A stretch of 64,000 bases of DNA from Xanthocytophaga flava (GCF_030068545.1 NZ_JASJOR010000002.1:186001-250000), one strand, 5' to 3'; numbered from the stretch's first letter, positions 8,406-17,770 are shown. Numbers and translations: made by a program. Notes: generated by a model from the letters alone, not told the origin.

Positions 8406-9491
8406 TTATTTCAACAAAACAGTCTTTCCTGACTGAGCAGAATTTTTAGCAGCTTCCAGGATTTCAACTACCGTTACATTGACAGGCAATTCGTACAAAT
8501 CATTTTTGTCCAGTTTTAATCTACCTCGTACTACATCTGCCAGAACAGAGAAAGGATCTGTGAATGGAGCCGGACGGGGTTCTATTTTCTTTCTTTCTTC
8601 AGGTGCTTTCTCCTGCAAACGTTCTCTGATCGTTACAGGATCTACTGCCACTGCATACCCCATCGTTCCATATACTTCCATATCCTTACGTGAGAAAGTC
8701 CAGTTCCAGGATGCCTGGATAATACATTGTGCTTTGGCATATTGTAAAATAATGGTAGCCTCATCATCTACTTTCTCATAAGCGTTGGGTTTGTTCTGGT
8801 GAGTAACAGCTGTCACAGAAACAGGCTTCTCCCCTTTTAGTAACCATGTCATCAGATTGGCTCCATAACAACCAAAATCAAACAAAGCACCTGCCCCATT
8901 TTTAGCAGGATCGGTTAGAATATCAAAAAACTCCTTACTCACTCCAATCTCCTTAGGCCCCTGATGTCCATCATTGACCATTACTTTTCGGATTTCTCCT
9001 AGTTTCCCTGCCTGGTACAAATCGTTGATATATTGGTTGCTGGCATACCAGGAAGTTTCAAAGTTGGTCAGCACTTTAATATTGTTTTTCTCTGCCAGAC
9101 TTTGAATTTCCTTTGCATCTGCCAAAGTAGTTGCCAACGGTTTTTCAACCATTACATGGATTTTTCTGGGAGCACAGGCACGTACAACCACAATGTGATC
9201 ACTGATGGCACCAAAAGCTGACACGGCTTCTGGTTTTATTTGATCCAGCATTTTAGCCAGATCATCAAAAAACAGACTTTTGTCAAGCTTGTACCGGGTC
9301 ATATAGCGACTAACCAGATTGGGATTGGGCTCGTAGATACCTACAATTTTCGTATCATTTTTGCTCTGACGATTAAATGCCCAATCCACGTGCCCATGAC
9401 TTAATCCGGCAATAGCCAAACGAACTGGGTTTTGTGCAGTAGCTTCTATGACAACCATAGCTGAAAAAAGAATAATCAATACATACTTCAT
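8406..9491 (-). CDS. Secreted Gfo/Idh/MocA family oxidoreductase
   Basis: This 361-residue protein begins with a Sec signal (MKYVLIILFSAMVVIEATAQ), then a Rossmann NAD(P)-binding domain (VRLAIAGLSHGHVDWAF), the family EKPLA motif (VMVEKPLATTLADAKE), and a C-terminal oxidoreductase domain containing GALFDFGCYGANLMTWLLKG. The family acts on sugars and related compounds. Export of such an enzyme is typical of Bacteroidota, where it pairs with periplasmic sugar breakdown. The frame is open to 9605, but only a start at 9491 (or 9500) puts the signal peptide at the N terminus. It appears to stand alone. Confidence 0.9.
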   Translation of the reverse strand: MKYVLIILFSAMVVIEATAQNPVRLAIAGLSHGHVDWAFNRQSKNDTKIVGIYEPNPNLVSRYMTRYKLDKSLFFDDLAKMLDQIKPEAVSAFGAISDHIVVVRACAPRKIHVMVEKPLATTLADAKEIQSLAEKNNIKVLTNFETSWYASNQYINDLYQAGKLGEIRKVMVNDGHQGPKEIGVSKEFFDILTDPAKNGAGALFDFGCYGANLMTWLLKGEKPVSVTAVTHQNKPNAYEKVDDEATIILQYAKAQCIIQASWNWTFSRKDMEVYGTMGYAVAVDPVTIRERLQEKAPEERKKIEPRPAPFTDPFSVLADVVRGRLKLDKNDLYELPVNVTVVEILEAAKNSAQSGKTVLLK

Positions 9492-9708
9492 ACGGCTCAT
9501 GAGTGGTGATGTTATCGAAAGTAGTTTAGATACGTTGAAACAGGAACCAGAATAGTAGGTTCTATTGAGACACTGTAAATTAAACTGAACTAAGCGATAG
9601 ATCACATCATTTCCAACTAACTTTTTTCAAAGCAGTTCAATTAGCGTATACACTTTCTCTGAGCCAACTATTTTTATAGTGATAGTTGGATGCAGATTAT
9701 AGCATAAA

Positions 9709-9745
9709 AGACCAGAAGTAAATGGAGCTATTTCACTCCTGGTCT
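9709..9745 (-). terminator. Imperfect hairpin terminator after the Imm53 gene
   Basis: AGACCAG (9709-9715) pairs with CTGGTCT (9739-9745), with further partial pairing inside. On the minus strand it is followed by TTTTAT. It starts about 10 bases after the Imm53 stop. Confidence 0.6.
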
Positions 9746-9755
9746 GTAAAGGGTA

Positions 9756-10064
9756 TTACATCTCAGAGTCTCTTATAGTATCCTCAACAATCTTTTGAAA
9801 ATTAAGTAATAGAAACTCTAGTTTGGATGGATCGCCAAATGCATTATATTGCTTATTCTCTATCTTAAAACCATAGAAATCACCTTCCTCTTTTTCAAAG
9901 TATTGATAAGGAATAACCACATCTTCTAAAGCTGTCTCCTCTAAATCTATTGTAACATTCCATCCTGGATTATCCAGTGTCTCAATTTTAATTCCAAAGC
10001 CATGTTCCCAATCCCCATTACATTCATTAGCATACCAGTCCTCAAGCCATTTTAAAACATTCAT
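9756..10064 (-). CDS. Imm53 family immunity protein (orphan)
   Basis: This 102-residue acidic cytoplasmic protein matches the Imm53 pattern of polymorphic-toxin immunity proteins: LEDWYANECNGDWEHGFGIK near the N terminus, then ETLDNPGWNVTIDL and a short C-terminal helix. Such proteins neutralise toxin domains delivered by neighbouring cells or by the cell's own secretion systems. No toxin gene is next to it. It lies 23 bases after alkaline phosphatase on the same strand, so it is probably read through from that gene. An immunity gene without its toxin usually protects against kin or competitor toxins; that role here is inference. Confidence 0.85.
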   Translation of the reverse strand: MNVLKWLEDWYANECNGDWEHGFGIKIETLDNPGWNVTIDLEETALEDVVIPYQYFEKEEGDFYGFKIENKQYNAFGDPSKLEFLLLNFQKIVEDTIRDSEM

Positions 10065-10087
10065 ATGACAAATGATTAATTTGATGA

Positions 10088-11179
10088 TTAGTAAGCTTTG
10101 AACCCAAAAGCATTTAGCATCTTGTCGAAAATCTTTGTATTCGGATAGATTCCTGAAAAAGCTTCAGATCCAGGGCCATAGGCAAAGACAGGGATCATCA
10201 CGCCAGTATGGTGTTTGGTCACAAACTGACCTTCTACCTTCCCGGTTTTCATATCACCCCCTACCAGTGCAAAACCACCTGTCTCATGATCGGCTGTAAC
10301 AATCACCAGGGTATTTCCATCTTTCTGAGCAAAATCCAATACAGCTCCGATTACCTTATCAAAATCAAGCATTTCATTAACGATATACTGAGTATCATTG
10401 GCATGTCCGCCCCAGTCAATCTGAGATCCTTCTACCATCAGAAAGAACCCTTTTTTGTTTTGAGTCAGTAGTTGAAGAGCTGTTTGGGTAGATTGAAGCA
10501 ACTGGTCGCCTCTGCCTTCTGAAAATTTAGGCAATTCTTCATCTGCCAGAAAACCTGCCAGCTTGCCCGATATAGTTTTGGTCACCTCAGGAAGTGAACT
10601 GGCAATCTGGTAATTTTTGGCCCGAAGACTATCTACCAGATTCTTTCCATCTGCCCTTTGGGTAAAATGTTTTCGGCCACCACCAATGAATACATCCACA
10701 TCTGTTTTCAGGAAATCAGCGGCAATTTCTTCTACCATAGTCCGCTTCGGCTGATGGGCAATAAAAGAAGCTGGTGTGGCATGTGTCATAGAACAAGTCA
10801 CGACCAAGCCCGTAGACAACTTATTATGTTCGGCAATTTCCAGTATGGTAGGCCGGGCATGATTGGTAGAATCGACACCAATGGCTCCGTTATTAGCTTT
10901 ATAGCCAATAGCTAAAGCAGTTGCCCCTGCCCCGGAGTCGGTTACATAATCATCGGCAGACTGGTTTTTATGGAAGCCTACATAGGGGAATCGTTCCAGA
11001 TTCAAAGAACCTTTGTTGGCCGTAAGGCCAGCATAAATCTGTGCAGTTCCCATGCCATCCCCAATCAGCAGAATAACATTCTTAGGGTGTTTGGACTTCG
11101 CATTTTTTTGAGCAAAAGAAGGACAAAGAGTAAGAAACGGGATAGTAACTAGTAGGGTTGAGAAAAAACGTATTTTCAT
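10088..11179 (-). CDS. phoA: Alkaline phosphatase
   Basis: This 363-residue secreted phosphomonoesterase starts with a Sec signal ending near SFAQ. The metal and catalytic residues of the PhoA fold are visible: Asp41 (LLIGDGMGTAQ), nucleophile Ser82 (VTDSGAGATA), His133/Thr135 (MTHATPASF), Glu250 and Asp255/His259 (VEGSQIDWGGHAND), and Asp297/His298 (VTADHETGGFAL). The length fits the short bacterial form. It frees phosphate from organic esters in the periplasm. The Imm53 gene follows after 23 bases. No clear Pho-box can be called in the leader. Confidence 0.95.
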   Translation of the reverse strand: MKIRFFSTLLVTIPFLTLCPSFAQKNAKSKHPKNVILLIGDGMGTAQIYAGLTANKGSLNLERFPYVGFHKNQSADDYVTDSGAGATALAIGYKANNGAIGVDSTNHARPTILEIAEHNKLSTGLVVTCSMTHATPASFIAHQPKRTMVEEIAADFLKTDVDVFIGGGRKHFTQRADGKNLVDSLRAKNYQIASSLPEVTKTISGKLAGFLADEELPKFSEGRGDQLLQSTQTALQLLTQNKKGFFLMVEGSQIDWGGHANDTQYIVNEMLDFDKVIGAVLDFAQKDGNTLVIVTADHETGGFALVGGDMKTGKVEGQFVTKHHTGVMIPVFAYGPGSEAFSGIYPNTKIFDKMLNAFGFKAY

Positions 11180-11355
11180 TCGGGTTAAGTGGTTAAATGA
11201 AAATGTAAGAGATTATTAGTAGAAACAGAGTAATCTAGCTTACATTGAGAACTCTTTTTTGCAAAAGGTCAAAAGTAGAACCTGTCATCTAAAAATTAGA
11301 ATTTTTAATTTTATCAAAATGTGAATTCACATTTGAATATATGTTATTGAAGTAT

Positions 11356-12390
11356 TTATTTCGAAAATTTAGTAAATGTTTTTCCGTCGTAGCGGTACAA
11401 ACCTGTTTCATTTGTCCCTATCCAAAAATTTCCAGAGTTATCTTCCAAAATTGTCCAGATACCGCTATTCGTTATCCCATCTTTTGTTGTAAAACGGGTG
11501 AAAGATTTACCATCGTAACGGCTAAGTCCACCACCAAACCAAAGGTTTCCTTTCTTATCCTCCATAATTCGAGTAACAACATTATCAGCTAAGCCATCAT
11601 TTTTTGTAAAGGTTTTAAATGATTTGCCATCATAACGGTAGGCTCCTTTCCAACTACTAAACCATATATTCCCTTTTTTGTCCTGCAAAACGGGCCAAAC
11701 CCAATCATCGCCATTTGGTTTAAGATGGGTTATGGTCTTTCCATCGTAGCAATATACGCCTGGATTACAACGCCCACCAAACCAGAAGTTACCAGCTTTA
11801 TCTTCTAAAATCTTTTCTATTTTAAAACTACAATCTTTTACTTCTTCGGTAACAGTAAATGAAACGAATGATTTTCCATCATATACATAAACACCAGCAC
11901 CTGTTGCAAACCATAGTTTTCCACTCTTGTCCTGCATAATACTCCATACCTCATAGTCACTACGGATCGTATCAGTTGGTAGAGCGATTTGAATTTTAGT
12001 AAATTTATTGTTATTGTAAAGACAAATACCATCGGAGGTGCCTATCCAAATCTTATCGCTTTTATCTTTCAACATACACCAAACCGTATTGCTGTTCAGT
12101 CCATTTGCCATCGTGAAATGGGTGAAAAAATTTCCGTCATATTTATAAATACCATCGGCTGTGGTGCCGAACCAAAGATTACCCGCTTTGTCTTGCAGGC
12201 TACAATGAACATTGTCACCTTTATTCAGGCTCTGGGTTTTTATAAATTTTTGGCTGTTGACAGATAGTGTGTTGGATTCATTTTCTTTTTTCTTGGGCAT
12301 GTTTGCTTGAGCTTGTCCGATGCAGTGACTGCTCATAAGTAATATGGTTAGAAAAGTAGAAGCCTGGAGTTTCGAGAAGTATTTTCCCAT
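11356..12390 (-). CDS. Secreted two-component-regulator propeller protein
   Basis: This protein of about 344 residues has an N-terminal signal (MGKYFSKLQASTFLTILLMSS) followed by about eight repeats of the Reg_prop type, each with the pattern D-K-x-G-N-x-W-F-G and x-Y-D-G-K-x-F-x-x-F. These pack as a beta-propeller. In Bacteroidota the domain normally forms the periplasmic sensor of hybrid two-component systems, but here no membrane or kinase part follows, so it is a free-standing propeller. The start at 12390 is chosen over 12420 because it puts the signal at the N terminus. Its ligand is unknown. Confidence 0.88.
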   Translation of the reverse strand: MGKYFSKLQASTFLTILLMSSHCIGQAQANMPKKKENESNTLSVNSQKFIKTQSLNKGDNVHCSLQDKAGNLWFGTTADGIYKYDGNFFTHFTMANGLNSNTVWCMLKDKSDKIWIGTSDGICLYNNNKFTKIQIALPTDTIRSDYEVWSIMQDKSGKLWFATGAGVYVYDGKSFVSFTVTEEVKDCSFKIEKILEDKAGNFWFGGRCNPGVYCYDGKTITHLKPNGDDWVWPVLQDKKGNIWFSSWKGAYRYDGKSFKTFTKNDGLADNVVTRIMEDKKGNLWFGGGLSRYDGKSFTRFTTKDGITNSGIWTILEDNSGNFWIGTNETGLYRYDGKTFTKFSK

Positions 12391-12612
12391 TATTGAAATT
12401 GTCATTAATGCTCTGAACAAATGATGATTTGGGTATATGTGAAGAACAACAAACTTAAAAGGTTTTGTATTGGGCTCAGGTTAATGACTTGTTAATGAAG
12501 TGAAAAGTTTTTGATTGATTTTGCCGCAAATGCCACTGCAAAATGTCGTATTTACACTCGCGTTCGACCACTTAAATACCCAATTTTACAACACTAAACA
12601 AATCATGAAAAA

Positions 12613-13194
12613 ATGAGAAAGATTATTGCATTTATGCACATATCGCTTGACGGTTTTGTAGCAGGACCAAACGGAGAGATGAACTGGATTAAGGTTGATG
12701 AAGAAATTTTTGATTATGTCGGGAAGCGGATAGGTGAAGGCGATACTGCCTTATATGGACGGGTAACGTATGAGATGATGGAAAGTTACTGGCCAACTGC
12801 AGGAGACAAGCCGGATGCATCCAAACATGATATTGAACATGCAAAGTGGTATAATAAAGCTCGCAAGGTTGTTTTATCAAAAACAATGAAAGACACCGAT
12901 TTGACTAATACAAAAGTTATTAGTGATAACCTTGCGAACGAAATACATAAACTAAAACAATCCAGCAATGGTGAGAGTGCAGACATCCTGGTTTTTGGCA
13001 GTCCGACAACCACCCATGCGCTTATTCAGGAGAACTTACTTGACGGCTACTGGCTATTTGTGAATCCTGTTATTCTTGGACAAGGTATTCCACTGTTTAC
13101 CGGTATCAAAGACAAAGTAAACCTGAAATTATTAACTACTCATCGCTTTGGCTGTGGAGTAACGGAACTAAATTACATAGTAGAGAGACAATAA
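12613..13194 (+). CDS. Dihydrofolate reductase family protein (RibD C-terminal type)
   Basis: This 193-residue protein has the RibD_C/DHFR-like fold. It starts MRKIIAFMHISLDGFVAGPNG, the standard N terminus of the group, contains LYGRVTYEMMESYWP and ends with NPVILGQGIPLF. These proteins bind NADPH and are widespread, but most have no proven substrate. It is a paralogue of the gene at 14041-14589, which has the same start motif, LYGRITYQLM and PVLAGGGLPLF. It is preceded by a divergent promoter region shared with the propeller gene. Confidence 0.9.
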   Translation: MRKIIAFMHISLDGFVAGPNGEMNWIKVDEEIFDYVGKRIGEGDTALYGRVTYEMMESYWPTAGDKPDASKHDIEHAKWYNKARKVVLSKTMKDTDLTNTKVISDNLANEIHKLKQSSNGESADILVFGSPTTTHALIQENLLDGYWLFVNPVILGQGIPLFTGIKDKVNLKLLTTHRFGCGVTELNYIVERQ

Positions 13195-13309
13195 CACACC
13201 CACTAATACTACTAAAAATACTCTAAAGATGGGTCTACATTGCAAAATCACTTAATTGCTTAAGTTCTTTTAACATACTACAAAGTAGACTTGGATTTTC
13301 ACTAATAGT

Positions 13310-13627
13310 ATGGAATATAACACTGAATATATACGTATCCATTATGCCTTAATGCAGGCATTTATGATTAATGCCGGATCAAATATTTTGGACGTAAGCT
13401 ATGTAGTAGAAAAGAAAAACCTTACCATTCAGATTGTGTTACTGGCAGAAACCGAACTTGGAGAGCATAATAAAGGCAAAATTTATAAGGACTTGCCTGA
13501 CTATACTATAATTTTTGAAGAGATATATCTAACAAGGGAAAAATTCAATGAAACAAAAGGGGAATGGATGCCTAAATATTATACATGGCTGCACTATCTC
13601 CTTTTTTCCAAAAGCGAGGTTATATGA
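13310..13627 (+). CDS. Small protein of unknown function, first of a coupled pair
   Basis: This 105-residue soluble protein is not recognised. It is acidic, with predicted helix-strand alternation (IHYALMQAF, SYVVEKKNLTIQIVLL, KDLPDYTIIFEEIYLT) and an aromatic C terminus (WMPKYYTWLHYLLFSK). Its stop overlaps the ATG of the next gene by ATGA. The two proteins share the same order of elements: an N-terminal Y-x-L/C-x-x-A helix, a strand rich in Ile/Leu, an acidic loop, then a strand with E-x-Y. They may be distant duplicates. The size, charge and tandem layout resemble immunity genes, but no toxin is adjacent, so that is only a suggestion. Confidence 0.75.
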   Translation: MEYNTEYIRIHYALMQAFMINAGSNILDVSYVVEKKNLTIQIVLLAETELGEHNKGKIYKDLPDYTIIFEEIYLTREKFNETKGEWMPKYYTWLHYLLFSKSEVI

Positions 13628-13902
13628 AAGATGTATATATGAAATATCAGGCATGTCTGCTTTGTGATGCATTACACAGAAATATAAATGACAATTTTTT
13701 AAGTGTTTCCTTTGAGCTAACAGAAAATCAAGATATCCGGATACGAATAATTTTAAAAAACAAGACAGAAGTAGAAGAAGAGTATATAGGTGATCTCTTG
13801 GGCGAATTTGAAGCACAACAGGGAGAAAATAATATAGCTGATATAGAAGTTTATGTGAATGAAATAATTGATCCTCTACAACATATTGTATTTCAGTGTT
13901 GA
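13624..13902 (+). CDS. Small protein of unknown function, second of a coupled pair
   Basis: This 92-residue acidic protein starts at the ATG at 13624, which overlaps the stop of the previous gene (ATGA); an upstream in-frame codon at 13585 would only extend into that gene. It has the layout MKYQACLLCDALHRNI, then SVSFELTENQDIRIRIIL, an acidic segment and ADIEVYVNEI, similar in order to its neighbour. No family is recognised. A 24-bp perfect hairpin follows 36 bases after the stop. Confidence 0.7.
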   Translation: MKDVYMKYQACLLCDALHRNINDNFLSVSFELTENQDIRIRIILKNKTEVEEEYIGDLLGEFEAQQGENNIADIEVYVNEIIDPLQHIVFQC

Positions 13903-13938
13903 TTCGCAGGTGACAAGTTTTTCCTTCAATAAACTTTA

Positions 13939-13996
13939 TATAATGCCGGGTTGCAGCTATCGTATTAGATTGCGATAGCTGCAACCCGGCATTATA
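13939..13996. terminator. Very long perfect hairpin (24-bp stem)
   Basis: A 24-base arm at 13939-13962 (starting TATAATGCCGGGTTGCAGC) is exactly complementary to 13973-13996 with a 10-base loop. The arms are far richer in G+C than the surroundings. No clear T-run follows on either strand, so it may be a terminator, an mRNA-stabilising stem or a repeat end. It lies between the paired small genes and the second DHFR-like gene. Confidence 0.6.
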
Positions 13997-14040
13997 CTAT
14001 GTTCACAAATGACTCTTAATGTAAAATAACTAAAACAGAT

Positions 14041-14589
14041 ATGAGAAAGATAATTGCAGCAATCAATATGACAATTGATGGATTTTGTGATCATACAGCA
14101 TCAGAGCCAGATGAAGAAATACATCAACATTATCAGGAACTGTTAACCGACTCAGGTGTGATTCTATATGGCAGAATAACGTATCAACTGATGAAATTCT
14201 GGCAAGATCTGGTAAAAAGTCCTTCCGGTGAAAAATCAATGGACGACTTTGCTTTGGCGATAGACAAAATTCCAAAAATCGTCTTTTCACATACGCTCAA
14301 AGAAACCGAATGGGATAGTGCCCAACTAGCCAGTCAGCCTATTGAAGAAGTTGCGTTAGCCCTCAAACAACAATCAGATGGGGACATTTTAGTGGGTAGC
14401 CGGAGTTTGATTATACAGCTCATGAAACTGAATCTGATTGATGAATACCAACTGTGTATTCATCCGGTTTTGGCAGGAGGCGGTTTGCCATTATTTGAAA
14501 ATGTAAACAACAGCACTATTTTTAACCTCTTAAAGACTAAAACCTTTGGTGGTGGAGAGGTATTGCTTTACTATACCCGCAAGATGTAG
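14041..14589 (+). CDS. Dihydrofolate reductase family protein (RibD C-terminal type)
   Basis: This 182-residue RibD_C-type protein is paralogous to the product of 12613-13194. The N terminus MRKIIAAINMTIDGFCDH, the LYGRITYQLMKFW helix, DILVGSRSLIIQLMKLNLID and the glycine loop PVLAGGGLPLFENV are all in place. It probably binds NADPH; the substrate is unknown. It ends with no obvious hairpin; a lone copy of the 20-bp repeat family (see 21245-21591) lies about 85 bases after its stop. Confidence 0.9.
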   Translation: MRKIIAAINMTIDGFCDHTASEPDEEIHQHYQELLTDSGVILYGRITYQLMKFWQDLVKSPSGEKSMDDFALAIDKIPKIVFSHTLKETEWDSAQLASQPIEEVALALKQQSDGDILVGSRSLIIQLMKLNLIDEYQLCIHPVLAGGGLPLFENVNNSTIFNLLKTKTFGGGEVLLYYTRKM

Positions 14590-14658
14590 CCACTATAAAA
14601 TGAGGGTATTGTTTTAAAGATATAAGTGAGCAACTTGGATATTTTTTGAGTTTGAACC

Positions 14659-14692
14659 ACCAGTCATTCTGTAAAGTGAACACACTTACAAT
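14659..14692. repeat. Lone copy of the CCAGTCA/AGTGAACA repeat family
   Basis: The stretch CCAGTCATTCTGTAAAGTGA followed by ACACACTT matches the cluster at 21245-21591, where GTCATTCTGTAAAGTGAACA recurs. It lies between a DHFR-like gene and a convergent secreted-protein gene. Confidence 0.5.
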
Positions 14693-14743
14693 CAACGTAA
14701 GATGAAGTTATTAGAATCTTTCGTGAAACACTGTAAATAAAGC

Positions 14744-16267
14744 TTATTGTTTTACCACTTTAGTAATCTTTCGTTGTTTTCCTTCTTCAAATACCAACTC
14801 GAGGATATACAATCCCTTCGCTAATCCATCCAACCGGATATTGTCTCTACCTCCAGGCATCGGCTGTTGGGAAAGCAATCGACCTGTTATGTCATAAATG
14901 TGTAACTGATAAGGATCATTACACCCATCCATCTGGAGATTAATTTCGCCTGTAGTTGGATTAGGAGAAACTACAACACTACTACTGGTACAGTCTCCAT
15001 CCACAGTATTATGGGGAGTCAGATTATTAAAATAACTATCCATAAAGTTAGGCAAACCTGCCCAGAAGCCTTTTACAGGAAAATCAAATGAGACAGCATT
15101 TACATCACAATCAAACCCTTTTGCATTAGGATTGGCGATCACCACCATGCGCCGGGAATCTGGCTCTCCTGAGACGGAAAAAATACCATAGAGTTTCCCA
15201 TCTGGTGCCAGTTGCATGGCAACGTAGGGTTGAACAGCGATATCGTGGATATTAGTGTAAGGATTGCCATCGATAATACTCCTACGTGAAGCGATGATTG
15301 CAGAAGAATCACCTGCCTGTAAATCGTATTGAACAATCAGTTCAAGAGGTTTCTTTACCCAGGGACTCAGACTTTGCGCATAGAGTTTGGAGTTATCTGG
15401 AGAAAAAGAAAGACCGTATTGGGAGATAATACCACCCAGGTTAATTAGGTTGGAAAGATGTCCCGTTTTCGCATCAAAGTCAAACAGTTCAAGAGGATAG
15501 TTAAAGGCTTCAAAAGAAGGAAGGGCAACAGCAATTTTTTTGCCATTGGGAGATGCCTTCAACTGCCCACCCAATTCAAAGGCAAAGAACTCTGAGCTGT
15601 GTTGTGAACCAATCGCTGTAACAACAGCCCCTTCAATTCCTTGTGCGGAAACAAGATAACTGCGAAATTGATTGCTCTGCCACTGGTGGGTAACCAACCA
15701 ATAGTCTCGCCCGTTGGTGTGGCGCACAGCCGCCATCTTTTCAGTAAGATCTGTATCCAATACTCTATTAGACACAATTACTTCTCCTCTTCCCTGATCA
15801 CCAGCCATGTCAATCACACAATATTTCAATACACAGGCTTGTTGTGAGCTTGCTCCTGATGAACAGTACAGTCCGTCAATCACAGTGCCGAGTGGCGGAT
15901 GTAGAGAAAATACATAGTATCTGCCAGGGTTACCAGGTACAGGAGTAATCACGGCAGCCTGGGTCTTTCCGTTAGGGCAGTCGAGCGGATAGGTAGTGTC
16001 CATGTTTTTCATCGGTTGGTGATCGCGGTTCCAGATGCGGTAGCCATTGGTATAAAACAACAAAGCACCACTTTGTGCATCACACATAACCGCACTACCG
16101 CCTGCAGTATTCATGGCATTATCAGTAATTACACGGGGTGCACCACTACTGAAATCCAACCCTGCACGGTTGCCAAAATACCAGATGGTAGCCTCTTTTT
16201 GTCCCCAGGCAGGACATAGAGACAGGCAAAAAACTAAATAAATAGCTGCGTATAGGTATCGTCTCAT
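14744..16267 (-). CDS. Secreted protein with type IX secretion C-terminal sorting domain
   Basis: This 507-residue protein starts with a Sec signal (MRRYLYAAIYLVFCLSLCPAWGQ) and ends with a Por/T9SS type A sorting domain of about 80 residues (VVVSPNPTTGEINLQM, LHIYDITGRLLSQQ, GLAKGLYILELV, ITKVVKQ). The middle ~390 residues carry repeated WD-like or PQQ-like strands, including IWYFGNRAGLDFSSGAP and GLSFSPDNSKLYAQSLSPW, which suggests a beta-propeller. The family is common next to gliding and adhesion genes in Bacteroidota. It should be carried across the outer membrane and anchored or released at the surface. The binding partner is unknown. Confidence 0.9.
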   Translation of the reverse strand: MRRYLYAAIYLVFCLSLCPAWGQKEATIWYFGNRAGLDFSSGAPRVITDNAMNTAGGSAVMCDAQSGALLFYTNGYRIWNRDHQPMKNMDTTYPLDCPNGKTQAAVITPVPGNPGRYYVFSLHPPLGTVIDGLYCSSGASSQQACVLKYCVIDMAGDQGRGEVIVSNRVLDTDLTEKMAAVRHTNGRDYWLVTHQWQSNQFRSYLVSAQGIEGAVVTAIGSQHSSEFFAFELGGQLKASPNGKKIAVALPSFEAFNYPLELFDFDAKTGHLSNLINLGGIISQYGLSFSPDNSKLYAQSLSPWVKKPLELIVQYDLQAGDSSAIIASRRSIIDGNPYTNIHDIAVQPYVAMQLAPDGKLYGIFSVSGEPDSRRMVVIANPNAKGFDCDVNAVSFDFPVKGFWAGLPNFMDSYFNNLTPHNTVDGDCTSSSVVVSPNPTTGEINLQMDGCNDPYQLHIYDITGRLLSQQPMPGGRDNIRLDGLAKGLYILELVFEEGKQRKITKVVKQ

Positions 16268-16514
16268 AAAAGGGATTCATAGAAAGAGCAGAAGAATCCT
16301 TGAGTAAGACATAGCTGTAATCTAAAGACTACATTTATGTATGGCTTCGTTAGAGGCAAATTTATATTTCAGAAACGAAGCGTTTGTATTTAATCCACAA
16401 GTTAAGCCATTAAAAATAAGGTCTTTACTAGAATTACATTCTGATGGCAATAGAGAGATATACAATGCTGTACATGATCATCCTTTGCTGTTCTGCCAGT
16501 GTTAGCTACGCTTC

Positions 16515-17363
16515 TTATTTATCTCTTCTATAGTCAATACCAAAGTGTTCCAGGTATTCCTCTATTGGCCCCAATCCAACTTCTTCCCGTATTTTATTCA
16601 CATTTTCCGGATCTTGCAGGGGATACAAAACCCATTTATCACTTCCGTTGGCCTTTGTCACTTGTGAACCATACTTTTGTTTTTCGCCTCTGTCCATCAA
16701 CATTCTGTCTTCCATTAAAGCAACTTTACTCCACTGTAAATCACCTTTATCCGCACTCCGTTTGATTAGAGGAAAGTATTTTTCCCGTACATTTTTTCCT
16801 GCATGTTGAATGACAAGAAATGCTGCGTCAACACTCTTGCTGCCATGTACTTCCGCTGTTGGGAAACCACAATTTTCAATTATACTTATCACTAGCTGCT
16901 GGTTTTTCTTATCAATAGCATTGTCCTTAACAGTACCCTCACTTCGATTACTTTGATCCGTTTCGTAAACCTGATCCATAATAGTAGCAATCTCCGAACA
17001 ATTAACACTGACTAGTGAAATGGGCTCACTTTCTTCAAAAGCCGCTTTTAATTTTTCAACTAAAATTTTATCTTCTCTAGTAGCTTTCCGTAATACAACT
17101 TTAACTATCTCATCCTTCACATTTACATAAAAATCTCCAAAAACCTCATCAGAACTTTCCTTCTGAACACTTTCCCTGGACTTAATAGTACCCAGGCTAT
17201 CTGTAAAGATAGTTTTATCTGTAACATAGTTTCTGGCCTTAGCATGTTCCAATATCTCTTTATCGCTTAGTTTTCTTAAGTTATCCGATTTATGTCTTTC
17301 AGCAGTCTTGCAGGAGGAAAGTGTAAGAAGGAAAAATGATACTATTATAAAAATTTGTCTCAT
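16515..17363 (-). CDS. DUF6624-type lipoprotein
   Basis: This 282-residue protein begins with a lipoprotein signal (MRQIFIIVSFFLLTLSSCKT, lipobox LSSC with Cys18). The C-terminal half carries the features of DUF6624: QQLVISIIENCGFPTAEVHG, AAFLVIQHAGK, SADKGDLQWSKVALMEDRM and QKYGSQV. The family is common in Bacteroidota and has no known activity. The N-terminal ~110 residues are charged and probably a linker. It should sit in the periplasm or on the outer membrane. A 35-base imperfect inverted repeat (17398-17431) lies 35 bases before its start and could be an operator. Confidence 0.85.
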   Translation of the reverse strand: MRQIFIIVSFFLLTLSSCKTAERHKSDNLRKLSDKEILEHAKARNYVTDKTIFTDSLGTIKSRESVQKESSDEVFGDFYVNVKDEIVKVVLRKATREDKILVEKLKAAFEESEPISLVSVNCSEIATIMDQVYETDQSNRSEGTVKDNAIDKKNQQLVISIIENCGFPTAEVHGSKSVDAAFLVIQHAGKNVREKYFPLIKRSADKGDLQWSKVALMEDRMLMDRGEKQKYGSQVTKANGSDKWVLYPLQDPENVNKIREEVGLGPIEEYLEHFGIDYRRDK

Positions 17364-17770
17364 TGGTGTTTTTATTAACAGGTAATAAGTGTCCTTTCAT
17401 GTATACACACTTAAACAAGGGTGTATGCATGAAAAAATCTCAAATAAAACGATAAAAACCAATAAAAAAGTAGTTTTATTTGAAAAAATACCACTATCAG
17501 AAGGCACTTAAATGCTATTGGACTTTATCTTTCCAAGGAGGATAATCCATAGTGTCACTTCTGACTACATAAAGTGGATGTCAGAGTTGAACCACCTTTG
17601 TCTAATTTGTCATTTTTGTTCAACATTAACAACATATCAGACTTTATGTGGATCAGGCTTAGGTATACAAAATTTTCCAGATAGGAATTACTAAAGGAAA
17701 TCAGCCATCAGATCAAACATAAAAAATCTTACTTGTACCATAGAGGAATTGAGATAGGCAAGTTGACAAC
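17364..17770. other. Intergenic region with an imperfect inverted repeat
   Basis: No supported gene. CATGTATACAC (17398) and GTGTATGCATG (17421) form an inverted repeat with one mismatch and a 12-base centre. It lies just upstream of the lipoprotein gene that ends at 17363 and may be a regulator site. The rest looks featureless. Confidence 0.4.
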
